Assembly: GCF_001482305.1 (NCBI RefSeq)
Contig: NZ_LOHP01000001.1
Location: 22,803-86,802, forward strand
DNA length: 64,000 nt
Direction of reading: 5' to 3'
Source: Leucobacter sp. G161
GTDB lineage: Bacteria; Actinomycetota; Actinomycetes; Actinomycetales; Microbacteriaceae
Position numbers and translations under genes: made by a program. Shown here one piece after another: positions 24,815 through 34,012 of the stretch (positions within the stretch are counted from its first letter, which is position 1; every line of letters begins with the position of its first letter). The notes beneath the pieces are model-generated. The model saw only the letters and a list, made by a program, of their open reading frames with translations. It ran no database searches and was not told the DNA's origin.

Positions 24815-25582
24815 ATGAGTGCTGTCACCACTGAGGCACCCGGCGAGAACGCCGTGGAAGAGATCAAGCCGTTCAACGTCACCCTGCTGATCCGCCGTTT
24901 TGACCCGGAATCGGGCCGAGGCGCGTACTGGGAAGACTTCGACGTCGAGATGTACCCGACGGACCGCATTCTTGATGCGCTCCACCAGATCAAGTGGGAC
25001 ATGGACGGCACCCTGTCGTTCCGTCGTTCCTGCGCGCACGGCATTTGCGGCTCGGATGCGATGCGCATCAACGGCCGCAACCGCCTCGCCTGCAAGACCC
25101 TCATCAAGGATCTTGACATCACGAAGCCGATCTACGTTGAGGCGATCAAGGGCCTGCCCCTCGAGAAGGATCTCATCGTCGACATGGAGCCGTTCTTCGC
25201 GTCGTTCCGTGAGGTGCAGCCGTTCCTCGTCGCGAACTCGGCGCCGGAGCCCGGCAAGGAGCGCATCCAGGACATTGCAGCTCGTGAGCGCTTCGATGAC
25301 ACCACGAAGTGCATCCTCTGTGCTGCCTGCACCACGTCGTGCCCCGTGTTCTGGACCGACGGCCAGTACTTCGGCCCGGCCGCGATCGTGAACGCACACC
25401 GCTTCATCTTCGATTCGCGCGACGATAACGCACAAGTTCGCCTGGACATCCTCAATGACAAGGAAGGCGTGTGGCGCTGCCGCACCACCTTCAACTGTTC
25501 AGAGGCATGCCCGCGCGGCATCCAGGTCACCAAGGCAATCGCCGAGGTCAAGGCCGCGATCCGCACCGGCGTCACGGTGTAA
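24815..25582 (+). CDS. sdhB: Succinate dehydrogenase iron-sulfur subunit
   Basis: This 255-residue subunit carries the electron path of complex II. The 2Fe-2S cluster ligands are in RSCAHGICGSDAMRINGRN and LAC; the 4Fe-4S cluster motif is CILCAACTTSCPV; and the 3Fe-4S region is CSEACPRGI. It begins three bases after the sdhA stop and is followed by a strong terminator. Length and motif order are normal. Confidence 0.95.
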   Translation: MSAVTTEAPGENAVEEIKPFNVTLLIRRFDPESGRGAYWEDFDVEMYPTDRILDALHQIKWDMDGTLSFRRSCAHGICGSDAMRINGRNRLACKTLIKDLDITKPIYVEAIKGLPLEKDLIVDMEPFFASFREVQPFLVANSAPEPGKERIQDIAARERFDDTTKCILCAACTTSCPVFWTDGQYFGPAAIVNAHRFIFDSRDDNAQVRLDILNDKEGVWRCRTTFNCSEACPRGIQVTKAIAEVKAAIRTGVTV

Positions 25583-25609
25583 CGCTCTGCGGCGAATGCG
25601 CCCGCGCTC

Positions 25610-25655
25610 AGCCCCTCCCGGGAACGGCTACTGCCGAATCCGGGAGGGGCTTTTG
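25610..25655 (+). terminator. Intrinsic terminator of the sdh operon
   Basis: AGCCCCTCCCG (25610-25620) and CGGGAGGGGCT (25641-25651) are exact reverse complements, forming an 11-bp GC-rich stem followed by TTTTGCTTT. It lies 28 bases after the sdhB stop. From here to 25878 no gene is seen; the stretch probably contains the promoter of the surface-protein gene. Confidence 0.9.
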
Positions 25656-25878
25656 CTTTGCCGCTGGTAGTTATCTAATTTACAGCTGACTGTCAGTGTT
25701 TCGTGAAACGGTGTCCTCGTGGCGCACAGCGTGGCGTGCCAGAGGTACTCAGGGTGCTGCGTCATGGGAGTATCCGCGTGCCTGTTGTGGGGATAGGGGA
25801 CGTAACCATTGTTCGAAACGGTCGTTACCCAACGAGTTCGCATGGTGTTGGCGTGGCGGCGACAACCTTGGAGACACC

Positions 25879-27756
25879 ATGAAACGAAGAATTCGAACGG
25901 TTGGCGCCCTCGGCGCAGCCGGTGCATTGCTCCTGACCAGCATGGGGGTGACTGCGGCCTCGGCCGCCGAGCCCGAGTTCACCATCGACGCCTATGCGAG
26001 CGATGGAAGTGAACAGATTACCTCGATGGGTGAATTCCTGTTCGACTCCCGTAAGAGCGACGAGCCGGGTACCACCTACGACATGGCGTACCGCGGCTCG
26101 CTCGACATGACCAGCATCTGGGCCGAGTATCTCTCGTTGCGCGGGGCGGGGGCGGGGTTGGTTGGCGGTGAAACTGCCTGGCAAAACTCAAGATTCTATG
26201 GCACCTGGGACGCAACGTTTGGGATAGATCCCGAGGTGGTCAGCGTTGACGAGTCGCTGTTGACCTGTGAGGCAATGCAAGCGGAGTTCGTGGCCCAGAA
26301 CGTCGGCACGTCCGCTGGCGACATGCTGCAGTGCGAAAGTGTTGCATTTAACGCTGCCTCAGGCAGCCTCACCATCAGAATTGCTCTGCTCAGGGCGAAT
26401 GGCGACCCTGTCATAGGCTCGGATCTTGATCGCGCTGCGACTGAGCCTCCCCAAGTGCTCATCCCGACCCCGCCCGGTGCGCTCTTCGTGCAGCAGTCAG
26501 CGTTCGAGGCGGGCAAAACGTTCGCGCTCACCAACGCGAATATCTCTGGGGAGATGAAAATAGACCACTGGCTTGCGGGTAACATTCCGGTCAGCTTCAA
26601 TGAGCCCGGAAACGATGTTCCGCTGAGCATGGTCCCCACGTTCGACTCCGAGTACAGTTTCTCGAGTCTCACCGAGGGGGAGGAGCTGCCCGAAGCCGTC
26701 CTCGCCCAGCTGCCCGCAGGAGAATTCATGCTGCGGGACGGGACCGAGGTCGCGCCAGTGGCTCCTGCCGAACCCAACGTGCCCGTCGACGAGGACAGGG
26801 CGTGGGTGTTCCGCGGCTGGGATCCGGCAACCACCACGGTTGCCGGCGAAAACCTCAGCTTCGTTGGCGGCTGGGAGCTGACGGAGGACGACGGCTCCGG
26901 TGGCGACGATGACGATGAGGACAACGTCTTCGGCGTCAGCTATCGGTTCCATGCGGCAGACGCCGTGGGTGACGGGCCACTCCCCGACGCAGTGCTTGCG
27001 TTGCTGCCGACAACTGACGACAAGTTCGCCCCGGGTGACACCGTCGTCCCTCTGCCGCCAGCGCAAACTCAGGTCGTTGAAACGAGTGACGACCTCGAAG
27101 CAGGCGTCCGAACGGTGACAACCTGGGATTTCGTGGGGTGGGACAGCGAATCAATTGAGATCAGCGACAGTGACATCGTCTTCACCGGAACATGGAGCAA
27201 GACGGTCACCGAGGAGCCAATCGTTGTCGAAGATACATTCGGCGTGACCTACGTGTTCCGGGCAGCTGACGGGGTGGACAGCCCGCTGCCTGATTCAGTG
27301 CTTGGGCTGCTCCCGGTGAGCAACGAGCGCTTCGTCAGCGGTGACACCGTGACTCCCATCGCGTTGAGCGAGACCCAGGTCATCGAAACCGCGGACGATG
27401 AGGGGCAGAACATCCGGACCGTGACGACGTGGACGTTCGGTGGGTGGGAGCCAGAGACAGCCGAAGTCACTGACTCCGATGTGGTCTTCACGGGAGCATG
27501 GGAGATGAAGGTCGAAACCAGCCTGATCACGCCGGGCCCTGATCCCACGCCGGACCCGGATCCCACGCCAGATCCAGCGCCGACGCCTGACCCAACACCT
27601 ACGCCCGAAGACGGCAAGAAGTCGCCGCTGCCGGGCACCGGTGGAGCCGGTCCGGGACTGCTCGTCGCCGGAGCAGCGTTGCTGCTCGCAGCGGGATCCG
27701 CAGTCGTGCTGCGGAATGTTCGACGCCAGGCACGCAACGCGGACCAGGCGGTCTAA
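25879..27756 (+). CDS. LPxTG-anchored surface protein with three SHIRT-like repeats
   Basis: This 625-residue secreted protein starts at ATG 25879 with a signal peptide (KRRIRT, a hydrophobic core, ASAAEP). The unknown N-terminal domain (about 35-240) is followed by three repeats of about 85-95 residues. Each has a Y-F first strand, PLPDAVLALLP-like, GDTV-P-PP, TTW-F-GW and FTGTW; this matches SHIRT-type repeats of streptococcal surface proteins. A Pro/Asp/Thr linker leads to the sortase signal LPGTG (584-588), a hydrophobic helix and RNVRRQARNAD. It is probably displayed on the cell wall, with the repeats as a stiff stalk and the N-domain as adhesin. An acidic run GGDDDDED separates repeats. 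No sortase gene is in the window. Confidence 0.85.
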   Translation: MKRRIRTVGALGAAGALLLTSMGVTAASAAEPEFTIDAYASDGSEQITSMGEFLFDSRKSDEPGTTYDMAYRGSLDMTSIWAEYLSLRGAGAGLVGGETAWQNSRFYGTWDATFGIDPEVVSVDESLLTCEAMQAEFVAQNVGTSAGDMLQCESVAFNAASGSLTIRIALLRANGDPVIGSDLDRAATEPPQVLIPTPPGALFVQQSAFEAGKTFALTNANISGEMKIDHWLAGNIPVSFNEPGNDVPLSMVPTFDSEYSFSSLTEGEELPEAVLAQLPAGEFMLRDGTEVAPVAPAEPNVPVDEDRAWVFRGWDPATTTVAGENLSFVGGWELTEDDGSGGDDDDEDNVFGVSYRFHAADAVGDGPLPDAVLALLPTTDDKFAPGDTVVPLPPAQTQVVETSDDLEAGVRTVTTWDFVGWDSESIEISDSDIVFTGTWSKTVTEEPIVVEDTFGVTYVFRAADGVDSPLPDSVLGLLPVSNERFVSGDTVTPIALSETQVIETADDEGQNIRTVTTWTFGGWEPETAEVTDSDVVFTGAWEMKVETSLITPGPDPTPDPDPTPDPAPTPDPTPTPEDGKKSPLPGTGGAGPGLLVAGAALLLAAGSAVVLRNVRRQARNADQAV

Positions 27757-27797
27757 ACGCAGGATCTGCATCCGTGCCTGACGCGCGTGTGTAGTCG

Positions 27798-27840
27798 CGG
27801 GGTGAGTGGTGGGGCCGAAAGGCCTCCACCACCCACCCCG
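27798..27840. terminator. Bidirectional hairpin between convergent genes
   Basis: CGGGGTGAGTGGTGGGGCC and GGCCTCCACCACCCACCCCG form a long, nearly perfect stem with a GAAA loop, between the convergent surface-protein and sigma-factor genes. No long T-run follows on either side, but the position and stability fit a shared terminator. Confidence 0.75.
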
Positions 27841-27927
27841 TTCGACGTTACGTTCAAGCCTGCGCAGCGGAGGAGGGGGTGTGCGAACTCACATCTTCGA
27901 TAGTCGCCTCGGCTGGCGGAGCGCCCG

Positions 27928-29643
27928 TTAGGTACTGGCCTTGGGCGACCAGGTAATGGGTGGTCGTACCCACGGCGGCCACGTCGTTGGAGGGTCAACG
28001 GTTGGTGGCTCGATGACCGGTGGCTCGATGATGGGTGGCTCGATGATGGGTGGCTCGATGATGGGTGGCTCGATGATGGGTGGCTCGATGATGGGTGGCT
28101 CGATGACCGGTGGCTCGATGATCGGGGGTTCGACGATGGGCGGCTCGATCACCGGGGGTTCGATGACCGGGGGTTCCACGATCGGGGGCTTGATGACTGG
28201 TGGTTTCACGATGGGTGGCTCGATGACCGGTGGCTCGATGACCGGTGGCTCGATCACCGGGGGCTCGATGACCGGGGGCTCCACCGTGGGTGGCTCCGTC
28301 ACAGGCGGATCGACCAGAGGAGTTGGTGTGTGCGGCTCGTCGGGTTCTCGTGGTGCGGGGGTGGCCGGCAGCGGCAGCGGCTGCGGCACCGTGACATGCT
28401 CGCCGCTGTCGGGTATCAGCGCGGGTGGCAGGCCGTCTGCCGTCGCGATTGCCTGGTCGAGCGCGGGGAGGACCTCGCCGCTAGTGGCAGCTTCGCCTGA
28501 TTGATCTGAGGCCCGCTCGCGCGTGCGGCTCGGGGCCTGAGTGCCAGGAGACGCGGCCGCGGGGGCACCATCCGCGCCGTGATCCGTGCCGGCTGAGGCG
28601 ACGGGAGCTGCGAGTGGAACTTCGGCGGGGAGCGAGATCGCGGCGACGCCGACACCGGCGGCTGCGACGAGGAGCAAGCTGGCGCCACCGATCGCCGCGG
28701 GCAGGCCAATGGAGCTCACGAGCCCGCTCACTCCGGAGGCAATGGCGGCAGGAATGGATCCCGCCGTCGCCCCGCCTCCCGCAGCCGCGCCCCCGCCCTG
28801 GGCGCCGGCTGCCACTGCGGCTCCGCCGGCCGTAATTCCGACGTAGCCTGCGATGTTGAGTTGCTCGGCGAGCGCGGCGGTGCCGGCAGCGCCGAGGGAA
28901 ATCCAAGCGAGCACGAGCCCGAGCTGCCGGTTCAGGGTCGCGGCCTCTACCGCCGCGAGCGCACACGACGCGCACTCATCGAGGTGGATTTCCACCTCCC
29001 GAGTCACCCTGGCCGTGAGCTTCCTGCGTTGGTAGCGTTGCAGGTTCTCGATCGTGGATCGACACGCCTCGTCAGCAAGCTGCCGATTCACGTGGGCTTC
29101 AACCCAAGCAGATTTCAGGGCGTCTCGGGCTCGGCCGGCGAGCACCGAGGTGCTGTTCGCTGAGATACCGAGCAGCTTCGCTGCCTCGCGCGGCGGCATT
29201 CCTTCGACCTCGGTGTACCAGAGCACAGACTGCCAGCGAGGCGTGAGCGTGGCGAATGCCTCGGTGACGGCGTTGAGGTCAAAGGCGTTGTCTTCCCAGG
29301 GAGCGGTTTCGTGGAGCGCGGGGGCGTCGGTGAGTTCCACGTCGGTGTGCTCGCCAGCGCGGAACCGATTCGCTGCCGCTGAACGGATGACCCGGTAGAG
29401 GTACGGGCGGAATGCTCCCTGTGGGCCGCGGCCGTCGCGCACGAGCTCGAGGATGGTGAGGTAGGCCTCTGACACCAGATCTTCGGGGTCGAGGGAGGGA
29501 GCAAGGCTGCGTGCGGCGGTGAGCCCGGGTTTGCGGTGCCGCTCCCAGAGCTCCGCGAATGCCGCAGTATCCCCCTCACGAGAGGCAGAGAGGAGCTCCT
29601 CATCAGGCATCGCTTGACGATCCTGGTTGACATCCTTGCGCAC
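27928..29643 (-). CDS. ECF sigma factor fused to zinc-finger anti-sigma, TM helix and proline-rich tail
   Basis: This 571-residue protein combines several parts. Residues 15-100 form sigma region 2 (DLVSEAYLTILELVRD, PYLYRVIRSAAANRFR) and 125-180 region 4 (PREAAKLLGISANSTSVLAG). A zinc anti-sigma motif H-x3-C-x2-C follows (H220, C224, C227; HLDECASC), then Ala/Gly-rich segments and a TM helix near 316-337. The outside part has a linker and 22 copies of a PPxxE-like pentapeptide (446-555). The protein may thus be a membrane-held sigma factor sensing the wall through its tail and released by proteolysis; that is inference. The start is GTG 29643 after GGGGGA. It converges on the LPxTG surface gene, a possible target. 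The tail has no sortase signal. Confidence 0.85.
   Translation of the reverse strand: MRKDVNQDRQAMPDEELLSASREGDTAAFAELWERHRKPGLTAARSLAPSLDPEDLVSEAYLTILELVRDGRGPQGAFRPYLYRVIRSAAANRFRAGEHTDVELTDAPALHETAPWEDNAFDLNAVTEAFATLTPRWQSVLWYTEVEGMPPREAAKLLGISANSTSVLAGRARDALKSAWVEAHVNRQLADEACRSTIENLQRYQRRKLTARVTREVEIHLDECASCALAAVEAATLNRQLGLVLAWISLGAAGTAALAEQLNIAGYVGITAGGAAVAAGAQGGGAAAGGGATAGSIPAAIASGVSGLVSSIGLPAAIGGASLLLVAAAGVGVAAISLPAEVPLAAPVASAGTDHGADGAPAAASPGTQAPSRTRERASDQSGEAATSGEVLPALDQAIATADGLPPALIPDSGEHVTVPQPLPLPATPAPREPDEPHTPTPLVDPPVTEPPTVEPPVIEPPVIEPPVIEPPVIEPPIVKPPVIKPPIVEPPVIEPPVIEPPIVEPPIIEPPVIEPPIIEPPIIEPPIIEPPIIEPPIIEPPVIEPPTVDPPTTWPPWVRPPITWSPKAST
27979..28308 (-). repeat. 15-bp tandem repeat array encoding PPxxE units
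   Basis: About 22 units of a 15-bp repeat (plus-strand form GGTGGCTCGATGATG with variants) lie inside the sigma-factor gene. The coding strand gives PPVIE, PPIIE and PPIVE repeats. Units near the 27979 end are the most uniform, indicating recent expansion by slippage. The array is a multiple of three, so unit gain or loss keeps the frame. The opposite strand is open too, but that is a by-product of the repeat. Confidence 0.92.
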
Positions 29644-29957
29644 ATTTCCCCCGTGAAGTGTTCCCCCGTAGGCACGGCAACGCGACCCGCGTTGGCATGC
29701 CTCATGCTCAGTATCCGCGCCCCCCAGCGCGAATGCTTCCTTACCAGTATCGCGGGTCGCAACGCGAATTTACGAATCCGAAATCCTTTTGAAATAATTT
29801 CGTGAACGCGCGTCACGATTTGTGGTTTTTCACGTGTTATTAAATGCCCGGCTCCTCACCGCAATCCCCCCAGGACTGCATTCGTGGTGCGGAGCTGGGC
29901 GCTTAACACGCGGCCACGAGCCCTCGACCGCTCTGCGGTCGCGCTACACTCGCTCTC
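29644..29957. promoter_or_regulatory. Divergent promoter region between sigma-factor and YihY genes
   Basis: This 314-bp gap holds no gene. An AT-rich patch at about 29760-29840 contains the small palindrome GAAATAATTTC (29791-29801), next to CGTGA-N7-TCACG (29801-29817). A 7+3+7 palindrome, CGACCGC-TCT-GCGGTCG (29925-29941), sits just before TACACT (29944-29949), a possible -10 box for the YihY gene. These may be operators or sigma sites; none is assigned to a known factor. Confidence 0.45.
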
Positions 29958-30905
29958 ATGAAGAAAAGCCCGCAGCCAGGAGTCATTGCACGCGGGCTCA
30001 CCCTGTGGCAGCGCATCCCGCGCACGCGGCCCTATCGCGCGTTCTCCCATTTCACCGATGTTGGTGGGAGCGTGCTCTCGGGCGGCATGAGCTATCAGGC
30101 GCTGTTCGCGGTGTTCGCTGGTGTGCTCGTCGGCTTCAGTGTGTTCGGCATTGTGCTGCGTGGCCAGCCCGAACTCCTCGCCACCATCATCGAGCAGATC
30201 AACGTGTTCGTGCCGGGGCTGCTGGGAACCGATAAGGATTCGGCGATCCAGGTGCAGAGTCTGCTTGGCGCGCGGGTGCTCGACTGGACGACGCTGGTCG
30301 CGGGTATCTCGCTCATCTGGGTCGCGATCAACTGGTTCACTGGCACTCGGCGCTCGATCCGACTCATCTTTGGGCTTGAGGTCAAGGAATACCGGAACGC
30401 CCTGCTGCTGAAGGTGCGCGACCTCGCGCTCGCCGTCGGCTTCTTCCTCGCGATCATCGTCTCGGCCGTGCTCGTTGTCGTGAGCTCGAACCTCACCGAC
30501 TTCCTGCTGTCCTGGCTCGGGGTGAGTTCTGACAACTGGTTCTTTGGTGGGCTCGGCACAGTGGTGCGCTACGGAGCCATGTATCTCTTCGACGTGCTCG
30601 TGCTCGTCGCGATCCACCGCTACCTCGCCGAGGTGCGGGTCGGCTGGTGGCACCTCATCACCGGCAGCCTGGTCGGGGCCGCTGCGCTGTTCCTCCTCAA
30701 GCTCCTCGGCACGGCGCTCCTGGGCGGGGCGACGAGCAATCCGCTGCTCGCCCCGTTCGCGATCTTTGTGGGCCTGCTGCTGTGGTTCAACTTTATTTGC
30801 CGCGCACTGCTGCTCACCTCGGCGTGGATAGCGACGGGCCTCGATCCGGAGCTCGGGCTGCCGGAGGCAGTCGCCCCGAGCGACGCAGTGCGCCTGCTCG
30901 AGTAA
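29958..30905 (+). CDS. YihY/virulence factor BrkB family membrane protein
   Basis: This 315-residue protein has six hydrophobic helices with the YihY pattern: GGSVLSGGMSYQALFAVFAG, LVAGISLIWVAINWFTGTRR, LKVRDLALAVGFFLAIIVSA, FFGGLGTVVRYGAMYLFDVL, GWWHLITGSLVGAAALFLLK and GLLLWFNFICRALLLTSAWI. The family is widespread and of uncertain function (once mislabelled ribonuclease BN). It stands 41 bases before purK on the same strand, so the two may be co-transcribed. Confidence 0.88.
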   Translation: MKKSPQPGVIARGLTLWQRIPRTRPYRAFSHFTDVGGSVLSGGMSYQALFAVFAGVLVGFSVFGIVLRGQPELLATIIEQINVFVPGLLGTDKDSAIQVQSLLGARVLDWTTLVAGISLIWVAINWFTGTRRSIRLIFGLEVKEYRNALLLKVRDLALAVGFFLAIIVSAVLVVVSSNLTDFLLSWLGVSSDNWFFGGLGTVVRYGAMYLFDVLVLVAIHRYLAEVRVGWWHLITGSLVGAAALFLLKLLGTALLGGATSNPLLAPFAIFVGLLLWFNFICRALLLTSAWIATGLDPELGLPEAVAPSDAVRLLE

Positions 30906-30946
30906 CGCTGGCTCCCGGGCAGCCCGAGATACGGCAGAATGGAGGG

Positions 30947-32113
30947 GTGAGCGAAATTCCTGAAGTTGCTGCTGCGAATCCCACTGTCCGCGTCGGCGTG
31001 ATCGGCGGCGGCCAGCTCGCCCGCATGATGGTGCCGCCCGCGATTCACCTGGGTATTGAGATCTCCGTGCTCGCCGAGACCGAGGGCATGAGCGCGGCAC
31101 GCGCCGCCGACATGGTCGGCGACTACCGCGACCCAGAGACGGTGTACGCCTTCGCCGAGACCGTTGACGTTGTCACCTTTGACCACGAGCACGTGCCTCA
31201 CGAGATCTTGAACGAGCTCGAGCGCCGCGGCGTCGCCGTGCACCCCAGGCCACACGCGCTGCAGTATGCGCAGGACAAGATCCTCATGCGTGAGAAGCTC
31301 GCTGAGCTCGGCGTGCCGATCCCCGCCTGGGCGGCAGTCGATTCGGAGGAAGCCCTCCAAGAGTTCATCGATGCGAACGGGGGCCGCGCCGTCGTGAAGA
31401 CCGCCCGCGGCGGCTACGACGGCAAGGGCGTGCGCGTCGTCTCGCAGGCTGACGAGGTGCGCGACTGGTTCACGGCGCTCGCGGAGGACGGCCGCGGCGG
31501 CTTCCTGCTGGTAGAGGAGCTCGTCGATTTCACCCGCGAGCTGGCGCAGCTCGTCGCGCGCAGGCCGTCGGGGGAGACCCGCGCCTGGCCGCTCGTCGAA
31601 ACCATCCAACAGGACGGTGTCTGCGCCGAGGTGCTCGCGCCCGCACCCGTATCGAACCCCGAGACCGCGGCAGAGGCCGCACGCATCGGTGCCGTTGTCG
31701 CCCAGGGCGTTGACGCGACCGGTGTGCTCGCCGTCGAGATGTTTGAGACGCGCGACGGTCGGGTGCTCGTGAACGAGCTCGCGATGCGTCCGCACAACTC
31801 CGGACACTTCTCGATCGAGGGGTCACTCACGAGCCAGTTCGAACAGCACCTGCGCGCCGTCACTGACCTGCCGCTCGGCGACCCCGCGATGGCCGCGCCC
31901 TTCGCCGTGATGGTGAACGTGCTCGGTGGCCCCGCCGAGGGCCCGATGCCGGTGCGCTATGCCGACGTGCTGGCTGCGCACCCCGCCGCGAAGATCCACA
32001 GCTACGGCAAACTGCCGCGTCCCGGGCGCAAGGTCGGGCACGTCACCGTCGTCGGCACCTCGCTTGAGGACGCACGCGCAGAGGCGCGGTCGGCGGCCGA
32101 CGGCTTCGCCTAA
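30947..32113 (+). CDS. purK: N5-carboxyaminoimidazole ribonucleotide synthase
   Basis: This 388-residue ATP-grasp enzyme converts AIR, bicarbonate and ATP to N5-CAIR in purine synthesis. It opens [18 protein letters not shown], then [20 protein letters not shown], the ATP-grasp core [39 protein letters not shown] and [20 protein letters not shown]. The GTG at 30947, preceded by GGAGG, is taken as start; a longer frame runs back into the YihY gene as a shadow. purE follows after 86 bases. Confidence 0.94.
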   Translation: MSEIPEVAAANPTVRVGVIGGGQLARMMVPPAIHLGIEISVLAETEGMSAARAADMVGDYRDPETVYAFAETVDVVTFDHEHVPHEILNELERRGVAVHPRPHALQYAQDKILMREKLAELGVPIPAWAAVDSEEALQEFIDANGGRAVVKTARGGYDGKGVRVVSQADEVRDWFTALAEDGRGGFLLVEELVDFTRELAQLVARRPSGETRAWPLVETIQQDGVCAEVLAPAPVSNPETAAEAARIGAVVAQGVDATGVLAVEMFETRDGRVLVNELAMRPHNSGHFSIEGSLTSQFEQHLRAVTDLPLGDPAMAAPFAVMVNVLGGPAEGPMPVRYADVLAAHPAAKIHSYGKLPRPGRKVGHVTVVGTSLEDARAEARSAADGFA

Positions 32114-32199
32114 CGCCGAGCCGGGTGCGCTGTCGCGCGGTGAGCCCGCGCTGCTCGTACGGGCTCACCCGCCGCGCTGGCGACCGCTACGATTGGGGT

Positions 32200-32709
32200 A
32201 TGAGCGAATCATCCCCCCTCGTCGGCGTAATTATGGGTTCTGACTCCGATTTTTCGGTGATGCAGGACGCGGTGCACATGCTCCGTGAGTTCGGGATCGC
32301 GCACGAGGTCGAAGTCGTGAGCGCGCACCGCACCCCCGACAAGATGGTGGACTACGCGCGTGCAGCCGCAGGCCGCGGAGTGCGGGTCATCATCGCGGGC
32401 GCCGGAGGGGCCGCACACCTGCCGGGCATGGTCGCATCGATGACCTCGCTGCCGGTGATCGGAGTTCCCGTGCCCCTCGCGAAACTTGACGGCATGGACT
32501 CGCTGCTCTCAATCGTGCAGATGCCAGGCGGGATCCCGGTTGCGACAGTCTCGATCGGGGGCGCGAAGAACGCCGGCATTCTCGCCGCACGCATCCTCGG
32601 GACGAGCGATGACGCGCTCCGTGCCAAGCTCGACGCGTATGCGCAGGGTCTCACCGAAATGGTGGAAGAGAAGAACGCGGCGCTGCAGGCGCGCGTCGCA
32701 GCGGAGTAG
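32200..32709 (+). CDS. purE: N5-carboxyaminoimidazole ribonucleotide mutase
   Basis: This 169-residue class I PurE rearranges N5-CAIR to CAIR, taking the product of PurK. The motif [20 protein letters not shown] with [12 protein letters not shown] (catalytic Ser and His), [20 protein letters not shown] and [14 protein letters not shown] are all present. ATG 32200 is chosen because GTVGV-like homology starts there; the frame is open 75 bases further up without a good RBS. Confidence 0.95.
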   Translation: MSESSPLVGVIMGSDSDFSVMQDAVHMLREFGIAHEVEVVSAHRTPDKMVDYARAAAGRGVRVIIAGAGGAAHLPGMVASMTSLPVIGVPVPLAKLDGMDSLLSIVQMPGGIPVATVSIGGAKNAGILAARILGTSDDALRAKLDAYAQGLTEMVEEKNAALQARVAAE

Positions 32710-32733
32710 CGTCGGCCGTGGTGGCCCTCGCCG

Positions 32734-33867
32734 CTAGATGAGGGCGTGGGTCTCCCACAGCTGCCACGCGACCGAGTTCCACGAGTACGTGCGACCGCGA
32801 TCCGCTGCGTGCACGGTGAGGCGTTCGAGCTCGCTCGATCCGTCCCCGCTGTTCGGGATGAAGAGCCGCGACAGTGAGGTGATGAACCCGGGAGCCTCGG
32901 GCTCCGCGTGCCCCGCATCGAGGATGTGCTCTTCAAACGCCGGCACGCCCGCGTGCAGTACGGGAACGCCTGCCATGAGCGCCGCGATGACGGTATACCC
33001 GGTGCCAGCAAACGACTGCGGCTGCAGCAGCATCGCCGCACCAGAAATGATGGCTCCGACGTCAGCGAGATCCTCTGCGGGGACAACGGTCACCCGCTCG
33101 CGCACCGCCGCTGGGAGGGCAGCGACGATGTCGTTCTGCTGTGGTGCGCCCTTAACGTGTAGGAGCGGGTCGAGGCCAGTGATGACGACGAGGTGGGGGA
33201 GCGACGGGTCTGAATCCAGCGCGTCGAGCACCCACTGCAGGCGTCCGTGATCATCGAGATTTGCCGTGGTCACCAGGTAACGCTCGGGCAGGCCGAGATT
33301 GTCGCGGCGAGCCGCAGCGTCCTCTCCGGCGAGGAATACCGACGGGGCGACTGGCGGGACGACCTGAACCGGAACATTGTGGCCGTAGTGCTGCTGAATG
33401 AGCGAGGCCACTGAGTGTGAAGTCGCGATGAGCACATCGGCGTACTTCGCGGCACGCTTCACGAACGAGCGGGTGAGACGGCCCTGGGCGGGGGTGAGGA
33501 GGTCAGGAGCCTCCCACGCGAGCCCGTGGGGGATCGTCACGGTGGTCTGGGTGCCGTCGTCCTCGGATCGAGAACGGAGCGGGATCATCGGTGTGACCGC
33601 GTGCGTCATCTCGCCGTCGAGGGGGCGGGCGGTCGTGCTCGACTGCCAGAGAATGGGCAGCGCATTTGCGCCCATGGGCAGCTGCTCGGCACTGATCCGC
33701 GGCGAGGAGAAATCGGGCGGGGTCGTGCCGCGGGCCGACAGAAACCTCGCACTGCAGCTGCGCGGTGCGGTCGCGGCAATGGCGTCCGCGAGGTCGGTAG
33801 CAGCCGCGAAATGTACGGGGGCTTCCCAATCCGGAAACGGCTCGGCGATGAGGCTGAGAGTCGCCAT
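32734..33867 (-). CDS. GT4-like glycosyltransferase
   Basis: This 377-residue GT-B-fold protein carries an N-terminal acceptor half with [20 protein letters not shown] and [19 protein letters not shown], then a donor half with [40 protein letters not shown] and [20 protein letters not shown]. The start ATG 33867 has GGAGGT at good distance; a longer frame lacks it. It lies tail to tail with purE and divergent from galE. It probably adds a sugar to a cell-surface glycan. Its E-x7-E donor motif is weak, so specificity is open. Confidence 0.75.
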   Translation of the reverse strand: MATLSLIAEPFPDWEAPVHFAAATDLADAIAATAPRSCSARFLSARGTTPPDFSSPRISAEQLPMGANALPILWQSSTTARPLDGEMTHAVTPMIPLRSRSEDDGTQTTVTIPHGLAWEAPDLLTPAQGRLTRSFVKRAAKYADVLIATSHSVASLIQQHYGHNVPVQVVPPVAPSVFLAGEDAAARRDNLGLPERYLVTTANLDDHGRLQWVLDALDSDPSLPHLVVITGLDPLLHVKGAPQQNDIVAALPAAVRERVTVVPAEDLADVGAIISGAAMLLQPQSFAGTGYTVIAALMAGVPVLHAGVPAFEEHILDAGHAEPEAPGFITSLSRLFIPNSGDGSSELERLTVHAADRGRTYSWNSVAWQLWETHALI

Positions 33868-34012
33868 TTCCACCTCCGGGGGTTGCGTTACCAATAACTA
33901 TGAATCCATAGCCATTCTACGGTGCAGGAATTGCACTTCCTGTGCGCCGCGCCCCGCGAGTCCTCGGAGTGCCGCATGGTTCTCTCTGCTTCGGTGAAGT
34001 AGCCTCGATGCT

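Noticed and set aside
23573..25435. A 620-codon open frame on the minus strand across sdhA and sdhB
   Set aside because: It is a shadow of GC-rich coding DNA. Its residues (many HVLV/RVRR runs) show no family motif, and the plus strand encodes clear SdhA and SdhB.
28000..28300. Possible CRISPR array
   Set aside because: The repeats are 15 bp with no spacers and lie in frame inside a gene; this is a coding tandem repeat.
27941..28504. A plus-strand frame rich in GGSMM/GGSMT repeats
   Set aside because: It is the complement of the PPxxE repeat array in the sigma-factor gene. Any 15-bp repeat without stops is open on both strands; there is no RBS or secretion signal.
30647..30946. Longer start for purK reaching back into the YihY gene
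   Set aside because: The extra 100 residues are a shadow of the YihY coding sequence, and PurK homology with a GGAGG site begins at GTG 30947.
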